Of a DNA stretch of 41,294 nt, positions 24,237 through 34,489 are shown piece by piece. Numbering within the stretch: position 1 is the stretch's first letter; each line of letters starts with the position of its first letter. The translations under genes were made by a program, and so were the position numbers. Location of the stretch: positions 428-41,721 of the forward strand of contig DJBL01000008.1 in the NCBI GenBank assembly GCA_002435595.1, written 5' to 3'. Below the pieces are notes generated by a model. It did not search any database, had not been told where the DNA came from, and saw only the letters and a list, made by a program, of their open reading frames with translations. The stretch is from Stenotrophomonas maltophilia (lineage in GTDB: Bacteria > Pseudomonadota > Gammaproteobacteria > Xanthomonadales > Xanthomonadaceae).

Positions 24237-25553
24237 TCAGCCGCCCAGCGCGTCGGGCAGCAGCGCGTCGACGAAGGCTTCCGGGTCGAACACGCGCAGG
24301 TCTTCCGGGCGCTCGCCGATGCCGGCAAAGCGGATCGGAATACCGAACTCGCGGGCCAGCGCGAACACCACGCCGCCCTTGGCGGTGCCGTCCAGCTTGG
24401 TCACCACCAGCCCGGTCACGTTGACCGCGGCGTGGAACTGGCGCAGCTGGGAGAGCGCGTTCTGGCCGGTGGTGCCGTCGATCACCATCAGTACTTCGTG
24501 TGGCGCGGCCGGGTCGATCTTGCCGAGCACGCGGCGGATCTTGCCCAGTTCGTTCATCAGCCCGCCCTGGGTGTGCAGGCGGCCGGCGGTATCGGCGATC
24601 AGCACTTCGGTGCCGCGCGCCTTGCCGGCCTGCAGTGCGTCGAAGGCCACCGAGGCGGCATCGGCGTTCTGGCCCTGGGCCACCACGGCCACGCCGTTGC
24701 GCTCGCCCCAGGCCTGCAGCTGGGCCACGGCGGCGGCGCGGAAGGTATCGCCGGCGGCCAGCATGAGGCTGTGGCCGTCGTCCTTGAAACGCTTGGCCAG
24801 CTTGCCGATGGTGGTGGTCTTGCCGACGCCGTTGACGCCCACGGTGAGGACCACGAACGGCTTGGCGCTGCGGTCGATCACCAGCGGCTTGGCGACCGGC
24901 TGCAGGATCGCGATGAGGTCGCCGCGCAGGGCCGCCAGCAGAGCGTTGGCATCGACGAACTCGCGCGCCTTCATGCGCTTGCGCAGGCCCTCCACCAGCG
25001 CGGTGGTGGCACCCACGCCGACGTCGGCGGTGATCAGCGCCGTTTCCAGCTCGTCCAGCAGGTCGTCATCAAGCTTGGGATTGCGCGAGAACAGGCCGCC
25101 GAAGCTGCGCGCGATGACGCTGTTGCGCAGGCGGTCGCGCCAGCCCGGCTTGCCCGGCGCGGCCGGGGCGACGCTGTCATCCGGGGCGGTGGCCAGCGGC
25201 TGCGCGGCCTCCTGGGTGACCTCGCTGGCCACCAGCACCGGGGCCGGCAACGGCGCGGCGATCGGCTCGGCGATGACCACCGGGGCGGTTTCCAGCACCG
25301 CCGCCACCGGCGTGGCAGCGGGCGGGGCGGCCGCCACGGCGGTGTCGAGCGGCGGGGACGGTACGGCTGTCGGCAGCTCGGGTGCAGCGACCGGCACCGA
25401 CACCGTGGCCGTCGGCGTGGCCGCAGGCGTGGCCGGGCGGTCTTCGCTGGCCTGCGGGAACGCCGCTGCCAGCTCTTCGGCCGAGTAGTGCTGGGTCTTG
25501 GGCGCGTCCTGCGGTGCGTCCTGGGGCTTTTTGCGACGGAAGAAACTGAGCAT
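24237..25553 (-). CDS. ftsY: Signal recognition particle receptor FtsY
   Basis: GTPase that docks SRP-ribosome complexes at the inner membrane. In the 438-residue protein, residues 1-15 (LSFFRRKKPQ) are a basic membrane-contact start; about 15-130 is an Ala-, Pro- and Val-rich acidic A region; then N domain (LDDDLLDELETALITADVG) and G domain with GVNGVGKTTT, DTFRAAAV, DTAGR and TKLDGTAKGG. The ATG at 25553 is chosen over a GTG 12 bases upstream because MLSFF-type starts are common in the family. Confidence 0.95.
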   Translation of the reverse strand: MLSFFRRKKPQDAPQDAPKTQHYSAEELAAAFPQASEDRPATPAATPTATVSVPVAAPELPTAVPSPPLDTAVAAAPPAATPVAAVLETAPVVIAEPIAAPLPAPVLVASEVTQEAAQPLATAPDDSVAPAAPGKPGWRDRLRNSVIARSFGGLFSRNPKLDDDLLDELETALITADVGVGATTALVEGLRKRMKAREFVDANALLAALRGDLIAILQPVAKPLVIDRSAKPFVVLTVGVNGVGKTTTIGKLAKRFKDDGHSLMLAAGDTFRAAAVAQLQAWGERNGVAVVAQGQNADAASVAFDALQAGKARGTEVLIADTAGRLHTQGGLMNELGKIRRVLGKIDPAAPHEVLMVIDGTTGQNALSQLRQFHAAVNVTGLVVTKLDGTAKGGVVFALAREFGIPIRFAGIGERPEDLRVFDPEAFVDALLPDALGG

Positions 25554-25654
25554 TGGATTCGGCACTGAAATCAGGGGGATATGCTACCACTGCGCCTGTG
25601 GACGACCGGAGGGCGCTGCGGGCATGGAGCGGGGCGCCGGTGGCGCGCCGGGAT

Positions 25655-25681
25655 TAAAGCTTGGGCCCTGCGGGCCGTTAA
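25655..25681 (+). promoter_or_regulatory. Predicted sigma-28 (FliA) promoter
   Basis: TAAAGCTT at 25655-25662 and GCCGTTAA at 25674-25681 are separated by 11 bp. The flagellar sigma-28 consensus is TAAAGTTT, 11 bp, GCCGATAA, so each box has one mismatch. It lies about 56 bp before the start of a flagellar-rod-like gene. Match made by eye, but both boxes and spacing are right. Confidence 0.7.
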
Positions 25682-25737
25682 CGGCTGTGAATGCCTGCGT
25701 CAGCGGATGCGGGCGGTCCATCGTGGAGTGCACAACC

Positions 25738-26034
25738 GTGAACGTGATGTCCATGGCCCGTTCGGGCCTGCGTGCTGCCAGCCTCGACATACAGGCCGCC
25801 GCGTCGAACGTCGCCCGCCTGCCGGTGGCCGGGAGCACCCGCATCGGCGTGGCCCAGGCGGCGCTCGCCGGGGGCGGAGTGGACGCCAGCCTGGTAGAGG
25901 TGGCGGCAGACCCGACCGCGCCGCTGTCGGACCTGCTCGCTGCGAAGGACGCGGTGCTGGCGTTCTCCGCCAACGCTGCCGTGATCCGCCGCAGCGACCA
26001 GATGCTCGGCGCGTTGCTGGACGAACGCGCCTGA
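25738..26034 (+). CDS. Short flagellar rod (FlgC-like) protein, orphan
   Basis: About 98 residues. The N-terminal SMARSGLRAASLDIQAAASN resembles the SGLxAxxxxxxxxxxN helix of axial flagellar proteins, and the C-terminal LLAAKDAVLAFSANAAVIRR with SDQMLGALL resembles the C-terminal helix of FlgB/FlgC. The middle is only about 40 residues, so it is a minimal version. Start chosen at GTG 25738 because TGGAG lies nine bases before it; GTG 25744 and ATG 25747 are alternatives. It stands alone between ftsY and htpG, but a sigma-28 promoter match precedes it. It could be a rod-associated accessory part or a relic; which one cannot be decided from sequence. Confidence 0.72.
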   Translation: MNVMSMARSGLRAASLDIQAAASNVARLPVAGSTRIGVAQAALAGGGVDASLVEVAADPTAPLSDLLAAKDAVLAFSANAAVIRRSDQMLGALLDERA

Positions 26035-26040
26035 GCGGCG

Positions 26041-26066
26041 GATGCCGACCCTCGGTCGGCATCTAC
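26041..26066. repeat. Single GTAG-type REP palindrome
   Basis: gatgccgacc and ggtcggcatc form a perfect 10-bp stem with a 3-nt loop, ending in ctac (GTAG on the other strand). It starts six bases after the stop of the rod-like gene, so it may also protect or end that transcript. Confidence 0.85.
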
Positions 26067-26081
26067 CGGCAACGGTGGAAC

Positions 26082-26114
26082 GGGCAGGGACCGATCGTAA
26101 ATCGGCGCCTGCCC
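26082..26114. terminator. Nested hairpin between the rod-like gene and htpG
   Basis: Outer arms gggcagg/cctgccc (7 bp) enclose inner arms ccgat/atcgg. The genes on both sides converge here. No T run is seen. Confidence 0.45.
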
Positions 26115-26142
26115 CTCCGGTAGCCGGCCGGCGTGGATCGAC

Positions 26143-28041
<1,899 letters not shown>

Positions 28042-28095
28042 GGGTGGCGATGCTCCTTGGACGATGCCGCGCCCGGCGCGGCGGCTGGCTCAAGG

Positions 28096-28123
28096 GGTAG
28101 GGGTGGTGGGGGTGGTTTTCAAG
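28096..28123 (-). promoter_or_regulatory. Sigma-32-like heat-shock promoter of htpG
   Basis: On the minus strand CTTGAAA (28117-28123) is followed after 13 bp by CCCCTACC (28096-28103). The sigma-32 pattern is CTTGAAA, 11-16 bp, CCCCATnT. The -35 box is perfect and the -10 box keeps the CCCC core. It would give a leader of about 45-50 bases before htpG. Confidence 0.65.
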
Positions 28124-28206
28124 AGCGGGGGCAGGAGCCGAAGCCGAAGCCGAAGCATGAAGCCAGAGCATGAAGCCAAAAGCTCGGCGCCTACCTGTCT
28201 GCGTAG

Positions 28207-28315
28207 GAGGCCGGTGGGGATGCGGTCCCGGGACACGGCGTAAATCCGTCCCTGGAGCCTCGTGGGCAACATCCATGTTGCCCAACGGTCCCGGGACCGC
28301 ATCCCCACCGGCCTC
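28207..28315. repeat. Long imperfect-loop inverted repeat with nested hairpin
   Basis: Two perfect 27-bp arms, 28207-28233 and 28289-28315, containing gccggtggggatgcggtccc and its complement, enclose a 55-bp loop. The loop holds a second perfect hairpin at 28263-28284 (tgggcaacat, 2-nt loop, complement). The 109-bp unit codes for nothing visible and looks like a mobile or dispersed intergenic repeat; from memory, similar tcccgggac-bordered repeats are common in xanthomonad genomes. It lies in the 538-bp gap between htpG and rsmD (28042-28579). Confidence 0.85.
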
Positions 28316-28357
28316 TGCCAGACGTTCCGAGTGAGGCGGATGACGCCTGTCACGCCG

Positions 28358-28441
28358 GTAGAGCCACGCCATGCGTGGCTGATCTTCGTTCCGGGGCAGG
28401 GATGTTGGTAGCGGCGGGTAGAGCCACGCCATGCGTGGCTG
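28358..28441. repeat. Two direct GTAG palindromes, 60-bp period
   Basis: GTAGAGCCACGCCATGCGTG followed by GCTG occurs at 28358-28381 and again at 28418-28441, exactly 60 bp apart. Both are followed by near-identical tails ending ttcgttccg. Each copy folds into a stem agccacgc/gcgtggct with a 3-nt loop. This is a second sequence subfamily of the GTAG elements, different from the agccgacc type at 1858-1977. Confidence 0.88.
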
Positions 28442-28579
28442 CTTTTCGTTCCGCCATTGGCATGTGTGTGGTGAGGGTGGCTGGACCGCCTAGAATGGCG
28501 CCCTGAATCGCCTGATCCCTGTGCCCATGACCTGCTTCCTTCCGTTCGACACGTCCGTGTGTTCCTTCCGGTGCCCCGC

Positions 28580-29185
28580 ATGAAGCCGCGCCAGCCAGTG
28601 GCGGCGGCCGTGGGCCAGGTGCGGATCATCGGTGGCAAGTGGCGCGGGACGAAGTTGCCGGTGCCGCTGTCGCCGGGGCTGCGGCCCAGCAGCGACCGGG
28701 TCCGGGAGACGCTGTTCAACTGGCTGATGCCGCGGATCGGCGGGGCGCGGGTGCTGGACCTGTTTGCCGGCAGCGGGGCGCTGGGGCTGGAGGCGGTGTC
28801 GCGTGGGGCCGGGCAGGCCACGCTGGTGGAGCGCGACGCGGCATTGGCCCGGCAACTGCGTGAATCGGTGGCGAGGCTGGGCGCTGAGGGGCAGGTGCAG
28901 GTGGTCCAGGCCGATGCGCTGCAGTGGCTGGGCCAGGCACCGGCCGGGCAGGCCGACATCGTGTTCGTGGACCCGCCGTTCGCCGCCGGGCTGTGGGCGC
29001 AGGTGCTGGCCGGGCTGGGCCCGCACCTGGCGGCCGATGCCTGGCTCTACCTGGAGTGCCCGGCCGACCAGGTGCCGGCGGTACCGGCCCCATGGCTGCT
29101 GCACCGCGAGGGCGGCACCCGCGAGGTCCGTTTTGCCCTCTACCGCCGCGCCGCTGCTACACTTTCACCAGATCACAACACGTAG
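28580..29185 (+). CDS. rsmD: 16S rRNA (guanine-966-N2)-methyltransferase
   Basis: 201-residue SAM-dependent methyltransferase. The family start QVRIIGGKWRGTKLPVP is followed by RPSSDRVRETLFNWL, the SAM loop DLFAGSGALGLEA near residue 67 and the catalytic VDPPFAAG near 133. These agree closely with E. coli RsmD, which methylates G966 of 16S rRNA. ATG at 28580 is chosen over upstream GTG codons. A TAGAAT at 28491-28496 could be a -10 box. coaD follows after seven bases, a common gene pair. Confidence 0.94.
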   Translation: MKPRQPVAAAVGQVRIIGGKWRGTKLPVPLSPGLRPSSDRVRETLFNWLMPRIGGARVLDLFAGSGALGLEAVSRGAGQATLVERDAALARQLRESVARLGAEGQVQVVQADALQWLGQAPAGQADIVFVDPPFAAGLWAQVLAGLGPHLAADAWLYLECPADQVPAVPAPWLLHREGGTREVRFALYRRAAATLSPDHNT

Positions 29186-29192
29186 CTGCCGT

Positions 29193-29702
29193 ATGACCGT
29201 GGCCAACCGCCGCATTGCCGTGTACCCGGGCACCTTCGATCCGATCACCAACGGTCACATCGACCTGGTGAACCGGGCCGCGCCGCTGTTCGAGAAGGTC
29301 GTGGTCGGCGTGGCGCAGAGCCCCTCCAAGGGCCCCACATTGCCGCTGGAACTGCGCGTGCAGCTGGCGCGCGATGCGCTGGGGCACAATCGCAACGTGG
29401 AAGTGATCGGCTTCGATACCCTGCTGGCGCATTTCGTGCGCTCGGTGCAGGGCGGGGTGCTGCTGCGCGGGCTGCGCGCGGTGTCCGATTTCGAATACGA
29501 ATTCCAGATGGCGAGCATGAACCGGCATCTGATTCCGGAGGTCGAGACCCTGTTCCTGACCCCGGCCGAGCAGCACAGCTTCATTTCGTCTTCGCTGGTC
29601 CGCGAGATCGCCCGCCTCGGCGGCGACGTGTCCGGTTTCGTGCCGGCCTCGGTGCTGGAGGCACTGCGCAAGGTCCGCGAAGCGAAGTCGGTCCAATCGT
29701 AA
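29193..29702 (+). CDS. coaD: Phosphopantetheine adenylyltransferase
   Basis: Fourth step of CoA synthesis: transfers AMP from ATP to 4'-phosphopantetheine, giving dephospho-CoA and pyrophosphate. The 169-residue protein has YPGTFDPITNGHID with the T/HxGH nucleotidyl-transfer motif (H22), LLRGLRAVSDFEYEFQMASM and the ISSSLVREIA motif near 130. Length and motifs are typical. It is translated with rsmD. Confidence 0.96.
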   Translation: MTVANRRIAVYPGTFDPITNGHIDLVNRAAPLFEKVVVGVAQSPSKGPTLPLELRVQLARDALGHNRNVEVIGFDTLLAHFVRSVQGGVLLRGLRAVSDFEYEFQMASMNRHLIPEVETLFLTPAEQHSFISSSLVREIARLGGDVSGFVPASVLEALRKVREAKSVQS

Positions 29703-29749
29703 TACCCGTCAGACCCATACATACCAAGAATCACCAAGGGAGGAATTCC

Positions 29750-30241
29750 ATGAACAACACCATGCGTGCCATGTTGATCGCGTCGTTCGCGCTGGCCTTC
29801 ACCGCCTGCAAGAAGGAAGAGGCCGCACCGGTCGTCGAGGCCCAGCAGGCGCTGGTCGCCCCGGACGCCAATGACGATGCCGGCTGGAAGAAGTACCTGC
29901 AGGCCGTGGCCGTGCAGAACATGGGCACCATCACCAACAGCCCGTTCCTGTACTACCTCTCCCCGGAATCGGATCCGGAGTTCGCCGCCAAGTACGAGCG
30001 CCAGGTCGAAAGCGCTACCCAGGCCGTGGCCCGTGGCGTGCAGCCGGGCAACATGCTGGCCTTCGGTTCGTCGGCCTCGTCCAAGATGGCCGACATGATC
30101 CAGGCCGTGTTCAAGGACGTCTCGCCGGACTCGATGAAGGGCGTGCGCGTGGTGTTCATCGGCAAGGCCGCTGACAACGCCCGTGTGCAGGCCATCGTGC
30201 AGCCGACCGGCGCCGAGTACATCTTCGTAGAAGCCAAGTAA
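29750..30241 (+). CDS. Predicted lipoprotein of unknown function
   Basis: 163 residues. The start MNNTMRAMLIASFALAFTAC is a lipoprotein signal with lipobox FTAC (Cys 20), followed by KKEEA; residue +2 is Lys, which favours outer-membrane sorting by the usual rule. The mature part contains YLQAVAVQNMGTITNSPFLY, a helical DPEFAAKYERQVESATQAVA segment and a final V-V-F-I-G-K-A...YIFVEAK strand pattern. I recognise no enzymatic motif. A very strong AAGGGAGGA ribosome site suggests high expression. It lies between coaD and the ferredoxin on the same strand but looks functionally separate. Confidence 0.82.
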   Translation: MNNTMRAMLIASFALAFTACKKEEAAPVVEAQQALVAPDANDDAGWKKYLQAVAVQNMGTITNSPFLYYLSPESDPEFAAKYERQVESATQAVARGVQPGNMLAFGSSASSKMADMIQAVFKDVSPDSMKGVRVVFIGKAADNARVQAIVQPTGAEYIFVEAK

Positions 30242-30278
30242 CCCGTGCAGTGGCGGCCGCGCCTGTGGCGTGGCCCGG

Positions 30279-30333
30279 GCGGCTTCCGGCGAGGAAGCCG
30301 CCGATGACCGGCCAGCCCTGGTGCTGGCCGGTC
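30279..30333 (+). other. Two adjacent perfect hairpins before the ferredoxin gene
   Basis: gcggcttcc/ggaagccgc (9 bp, 30279-30301) is followed by gaccggccag/ctggccggtc (10 bp, 30306-30333) and then by tcttc. They lie between the lipoprotein stop and the yfhL start and could reduce read-through between them. Confidence 0.5.
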
Positions 30334-30365
30334 TTCATCCGCCGGCGCGGGCGTGGAGTATCGCC

Positions 30366-30647
30366 ATGTCGCTGAAAATCAATGAGCTCTGCGTCAACTG
30401 CGACGTGTGTGAGCCGGCCTGTCCCAACCAGGCCATTTCGATGGGTGAAACCATCTACGTGATCGATCCGGCCCGCTGCACCGAGTGCGTGGGACATTTC
30501 GACGAACCCCAGTGCGTGGTCGTCTGCCCGGTCGAATGCATCGATCCCGATCCGGACATCCCGGAAACCCAGGACGCCCTGCTGGCGAAGTTGTACGGCC
30601 TGCAGCGCGACCATCCCGAACTTTATGCGGAGCCCCCATGCGAATGA
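30366..30647 (+). CDS. yfhL: YfhL-type 2[4Fe-4S] ferredoxin
   Basis: 93-residue electron carrier. Cluster cysteines are C9, C12, C15, C19 and C38, C41, C50, C54. The eight-residue spacing between C41 and C50 (CVGHFDEPQC) is characteristic of the YfhL/Allochromatium-type ferredoxins and differs from clostridial ones. A C-terminal helix of about 30 residues (TQDALLAKLYGLQRDHPELY) is also typical. It is often encoded next to coaD, as here. Redox partner unknown. Its end overlaps the ggt start. Confidence 0.93.
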   Translation: MSLKINELCVNCDVCEPACPNQAISMGETIYVIDPARCTECVGHFDEPQCVVVCPVECIDPDPDIPETQDALLAKLYGLQRDHPELYAEPPCE

Positions 30648-32386
30648 ACACGCTGTCGCGTCGTTGGTTGCTGCTCGTCCTGTTGTGGTCGCCGGTGGCC
30701 TGGTCCGCCGAACCCGCACCGGCTTCCCTGGCCCAGCACCCCAACGGTGCCGCGATTGCCAGTGGCCACCACCTGGCCACCGAGGCCGGGATGGAGATCC
30801 TGGCCAAGGGCGGCAACGCGTTCGATGCGGCGGTGGCGGTGTCCTCCACCCTGGCGGTGGTCGAGCCGATCAGCTCCGGGCTGGGCGGGGGCGGGTTCTT
30901 CCTGCTCCACGACGCGGCCACCGGCAAGGACGTGATGCTGGATGCCCGCGAGACCGCGCCGCAGGCCGCCAATGAAGCCGCCTTCCTGGACAGCAAGGGC
31001 GAGCTGGACCGCGACCGCTCGGTCAACGGCCCGTGGTCGGCCGGCATTCCCGGCCTGCCGGCGGCGCTGGTCGAGCTGTCGGGCAAGCACGGCAAGCTGC
31101 CGTTGCGTACCTCGCTGGGCCCGGCGATCCGCATCGCCAGCGAGGGCTTCCCGGTCTATGCACGCATGGCCAAGGGCTATGCCTCGCGCCGCGAGGTGAT
31201 GGAGCGCTACCCCGGCACGCGCGAGGTGTACCTGCGCAATGGCAAGCCGATCGCCGAAGGCGACCGGTTCGTCCAGCCGGAACTGGCCGCCACGCTGGAG
31301 CGCTTGGCCGACCAGGGCTTCGACGGGTTCTACCGCGGCCAGACCGGCAAGCTGCTGCTGGCCGGGGTCAAGCAGGCCGGGGGCCGCTGGACGGCCGACG
31401 AGCTGGCCGGTTACCGGGTGAAGCTGCGCGAGCCGATCGTGTTCAACTACCGCGACTGGAAGATCACCACTGCCTCGCCGCCGTCCTCCGGGGGCATCGC
31501 ACTGGCGTCGATGCTGCAGATCCTGGAGGGCTGGGACCTGAAGTCGATGGATGAAGCGCACCGCACCCACCTGGTGGTGGAGGCGATGCGCCGCGCCTAC
31601 CGTGACCGCACCTTCTTCCTGGGTGACCCGGATTTCGTGCAGATTCCGCAGAAGGTGCTGACCAGCAAGGATTACGCCCAGGGCCTGCGTGCCACCATCC
31701 ACCCGGAGAAGGCGACGCCCAGCGACCTGCTGTCGGGCAACCCGACGCCGCTGGAGGACGATGAGACCACCCATTTCTCGATCATCGACCGCGACGGCAA
31801 CCGTGTCGGCGCCACCCAGACGGTGAACCTGCTGTACGGCTCGGGCCTGATCCCCAAGGGCACCGGCGTGCTGCTCAACAACGAGATGGACGATTTCGCC
31901 CTCAAGCCGGGCACGCCCAATGCGTTCGGGGTGATGGGCTATGCGGCCAACGCGCCCAAGCCGGGCAAGCGCATGCTCAGCTCGATGACCCCCACCTTCA
32001 TGGAATCGGCCGACAAGGTCGTGGTGCTGGGCACCCCCGGCGGCAGCCGCATCATCACCATGGTGCTGCTGGGCATTCTGGGCTACGACGATGGCCTGGA
32101 TGCGCAGCAGGTGGCGGCCTTGCCGCGTTACCACCACCAGTGGCTGCCGGACGAAATCTCGGCTGAAACCGGTGCGCTGTCGGTGGCGACCATCAAGCAG
32201 CTGCAGGCGATGGGCCACAAGATCGAACTGCCCGGCGACAGCGCCGAGGGCGGTCGCGGCTCCAGCCACGTGTGGGGCAACCTGCAGACGGTGGAATGGG
32301 ATCGCACGCGCAACGTGCTCAGCGGCGGCAGCGACCCGCGCAACCCGGTGGGCAGTGCAGCGGTAACGCCTGCCGCCGCGCGCTGA
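30638..32386 (+). CDS. ggt: Gamma-glutamyltranspeptidase
   Basis: Periplasmic Ntn-hydrolase that cleaves gamma-glutamyl bonds such as in glutathione. The 582-residue precursor starts with a Sec signal (RRWLLLVLLWSPVAWSAEP). It has ATEAGMEILAKGGNAFDAAVA, ISSGLGGGGFFLLHD, and the self-cleavage nucleophile Thr in DDETTHFSIID near residue 377, then LNNEMDDF and the GTPGGSRII loop. The frame overlaps yfhL by ten bases, and GGAG lies five bases before ATG 30638; ATG 30644 is an alternative. Ends at a strong terminator. Confidence 0.95.
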   Translation: MRMNTLSRRWLLLVLLWSPVAWSAEPAPASLAQHPNGAAIASGHHLATEAGMEILAKGGNAFDAAVAVSSTLAVVEPISSGLGGGGFFLLHDAATGKDVMLDARETAPQAANEAAFLDSKGELDRDRSVNGPWSAGIPGLPAALVELSGKHGKLPLRTSLGPAIRIASEGFPVYARMAKGYASRREVMERYPGTREVYLRNGKPIAEGDRFVQPELAATLERLADQGFDGFYRGQTGKLLLAGVKQAGGRWTADELAGYRVKLREPIVFNYRDWKITTASPPSSGGIALASMLQILEGWDLKSMDEAHRTHLVVEAMRRAYRDRTFFLGDPDFVQIPQKVLTSKDYAQGLRATIHPEKATPSDLLSGNPTPLEDDETTHFSIIDRDGNRVGATQTVNLLYGSGLIPKGTGVLLNNEMDDFALKPGTPNAFGVMGYAANAPKPGKRMLSSMTPTFMESADKVVVLGTPGGSRIITMVLLGILGYDDGLDAQQVAALPRYHHQWLPDEISAETGALSVATIKQLQAMGHKIELPGDSAEGGRGSSHVWGNLQTVEWDRTRNVLSGGSDPRNPVGSAAVTPAAAR

Positions 32387-32406
32387 GCCGGCGTCATCCG
32401 AGCCCT

Positions 32407-32437
32407 CGAAAGCCCCGCCCGCCGGCGGGGCTTTTCG
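32407..32437 (+). terminator. Rho-independent terminator after ggt
   Basis: An 11-bp stem aaagccccgcc/ggcggggcttt (32409-32419 and 32424-32434) with a 4-nt loop runs into a T-rich end (cttttcgtt). Confidence 0.85.
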
Positions 32438-32494
32438 TTATGTGAACCGATGCGCCTAGCGAATATTTAACGCGTCGCGCCGGATAATTTACCC

Positions 32495-33382
<888 letters not shown>

Positions 33383-33460
33383 GCCGCCGGCCGCGCCGCC
33401 ATCCGCGTCGGCAAGGTGCCGGGGGTTGGCGGGGACCACCGGGTCATCAATCGTGCGTGC

Positions 33461-33745
33461 TCAATGCGCTTTCAGGCAGCTGCTCATGAAGGTCTTGCGC
33501 GCATCGCCGGCCAGCTTCCTGTTGGCCGCATCGGCATTGCAGGCCTTCATGCGTTCCTGCGGCGTGGTCGCCGCCGGCGCGGGCGCACTCAGGCACGCCT
33601 TCTGTGCGGCTTTGTAGTCCTCGCCGGTCCTGCCCTTGTTGCTGGCCGAACAGTCGGCCATGCGCTGCTGCTGCGGGGTGGCTGCACTGGCGATCAGGGG
33701 GCTGCCGAGCAGCAGCAGGCAGGCCAGCAGGGACAGGGTCTTCAT
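33461..33745 (-). CDS. psiF: PsiF-repeat periplasmic protein
   Basis: 94-residue exported protein. The signal sequence MKTLSLLACLLLLGSPLIASA is followed by two repeats of the PsiF type: TPQQQRMADCSASNKGRTGEDYKA... and TPQERMKACNADAANRKLAG..., each with conserved Cys and ending KACL/SCLK. PsiF is phosphate-starvation-inducible in E. coli, but its function is unknown. No clear Pho box is seen before the gene. Lies beside upp and the phosphate-linked operon. Confidence 0.85.
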   Translation of the reverse strand: MKTLSLLACLLLLGSPLIASAATPQQQRMADCSASNKGRTGEDYKAAQKACLSAPAPAATTPQERMKACNADAANRKLAGDARKTFMSSCLKAH

Positions 33746-33814
33746 GACGCAGCTCCACGCACGGGTTGAGGATGCGCGCAGCTTCTGCCAGGACCTGGCC
33801 AGGCCGTGTGAAGC

Positions 33815-33840
33815 ACCGGCGGCAGGGCAGGGCCGCCGGT
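33815..33840. terminator. Hairpin downstream of upp
   Basis: accggcggc/gccgccggt, a perfect 9-bp stem with an 8-nt loop, lies 14 bases beyond the upp stop and before psiF. Weak as a terminator because no T run follows on the minus strand. Confidence 0.4.
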
Positions 33841-33853
33841 CATGCGATCGGGC

Positions 33854-34489
33854 TCAGCCGACCACGCGGGTGCCGAAGATGCGATCACCGGCATCGCCCA
33901 GGCCCGGCAGGATGTAGCCCTTCTCGTTGAGGCGGGCATCGATCGCGGCGGTGAAGATCTCCACATCCGGGTGCACGGCCTGCACCGCGGCGATGCCTTC
34001 CGGCGCGGCCACCAGGAAGATGCCCTTGATGCGGCGGGCGCCGGCGCGCTTGAGCATGTCGATGGTGGCGATCAGGGTGCCGCCGGTGGCCAGCATCGGG
34101 TCCAGGATCAGCGCGTCGCGCTCTTCCAGGCGGCCGGTGAGCCGCTCGAAATAGGGCACCGGCTGCAGGGTTTCCTCGTCGCGCTGCAGGCCCACCACGC
34201 TCACGCGCGCGGCCGGGATCAGCGACAGCACGCCGCTGAGCATGCCCAGCCCGGCGCGCAGGATCGGCACCACGGTGATCTTGGCGCCGGCGATGCGCTG
34301 CACGGTGACCGGACCGGCCCAGCCGGCCATGGTGTGGGCTTCGGTGTCCAGGTCGGCGGTGGCCTCGTAGGCGAGCAGGCCGCCGAGCTCGTTGGCCAGC
34401 TCGCGGAAGTCCTTGGTGCTCAGGGACGCATCGCGCATCAGGCCGATCTTGTGCTGCACCAGCGGATGGCGCACTTCGACGATTTTCAT
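33854..34489 (-). CDS. upp: Uracil phosphoribosyltransferase
   Basis: Salvages uracil with PRPP to UMP and pyrophosphate. The 211-residue protein has the family start KIVEVRHPLVQHKIGLMRD, TVVPILRAGLGM near residue 75, the PRPP loop DPMLATGGTLIATID near 130 and the C-terminal PGLGDAGDRIFGT uracil-binding region. The ATG at 34489 agrees with the family; an upstream in-frame Met is out of alignment. Confidence 0.97.
   Translation of the reverse strand: MKIVEVRHPLVQHKIGLMRDASLSTKDFRELANELGGLLAYEATADLDTEAHTMAGWAGPVTVQRIAGAKITVVPILRAGLGMLSGVLSLIPAARVSVVGLQRDEETLQPVPYFERLTGRLEERDALILDPMLATGGTLIATIDMLKRAGARRIKGIFLVAAPEGIAAVQAVHPDVEIFTAAIDARLNEKGYILPGLGDAGDRIFGTRVVG

Noticed and set aside
28130..28190. 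gaagccgaagccgaagc short tandem repeats
   Set aside because: Only a few degenerate units of 6-15 bp in a non-coding stretch; too short to call a CRISPR or functional repeat.
28527..28579. Upstream ATG/GTG starts for rsmD
   Set aside because: ATG 28527 is out of frame; the in-frame GTG codons give an N-terminus without similarity, while ATG 28580 fits the family.
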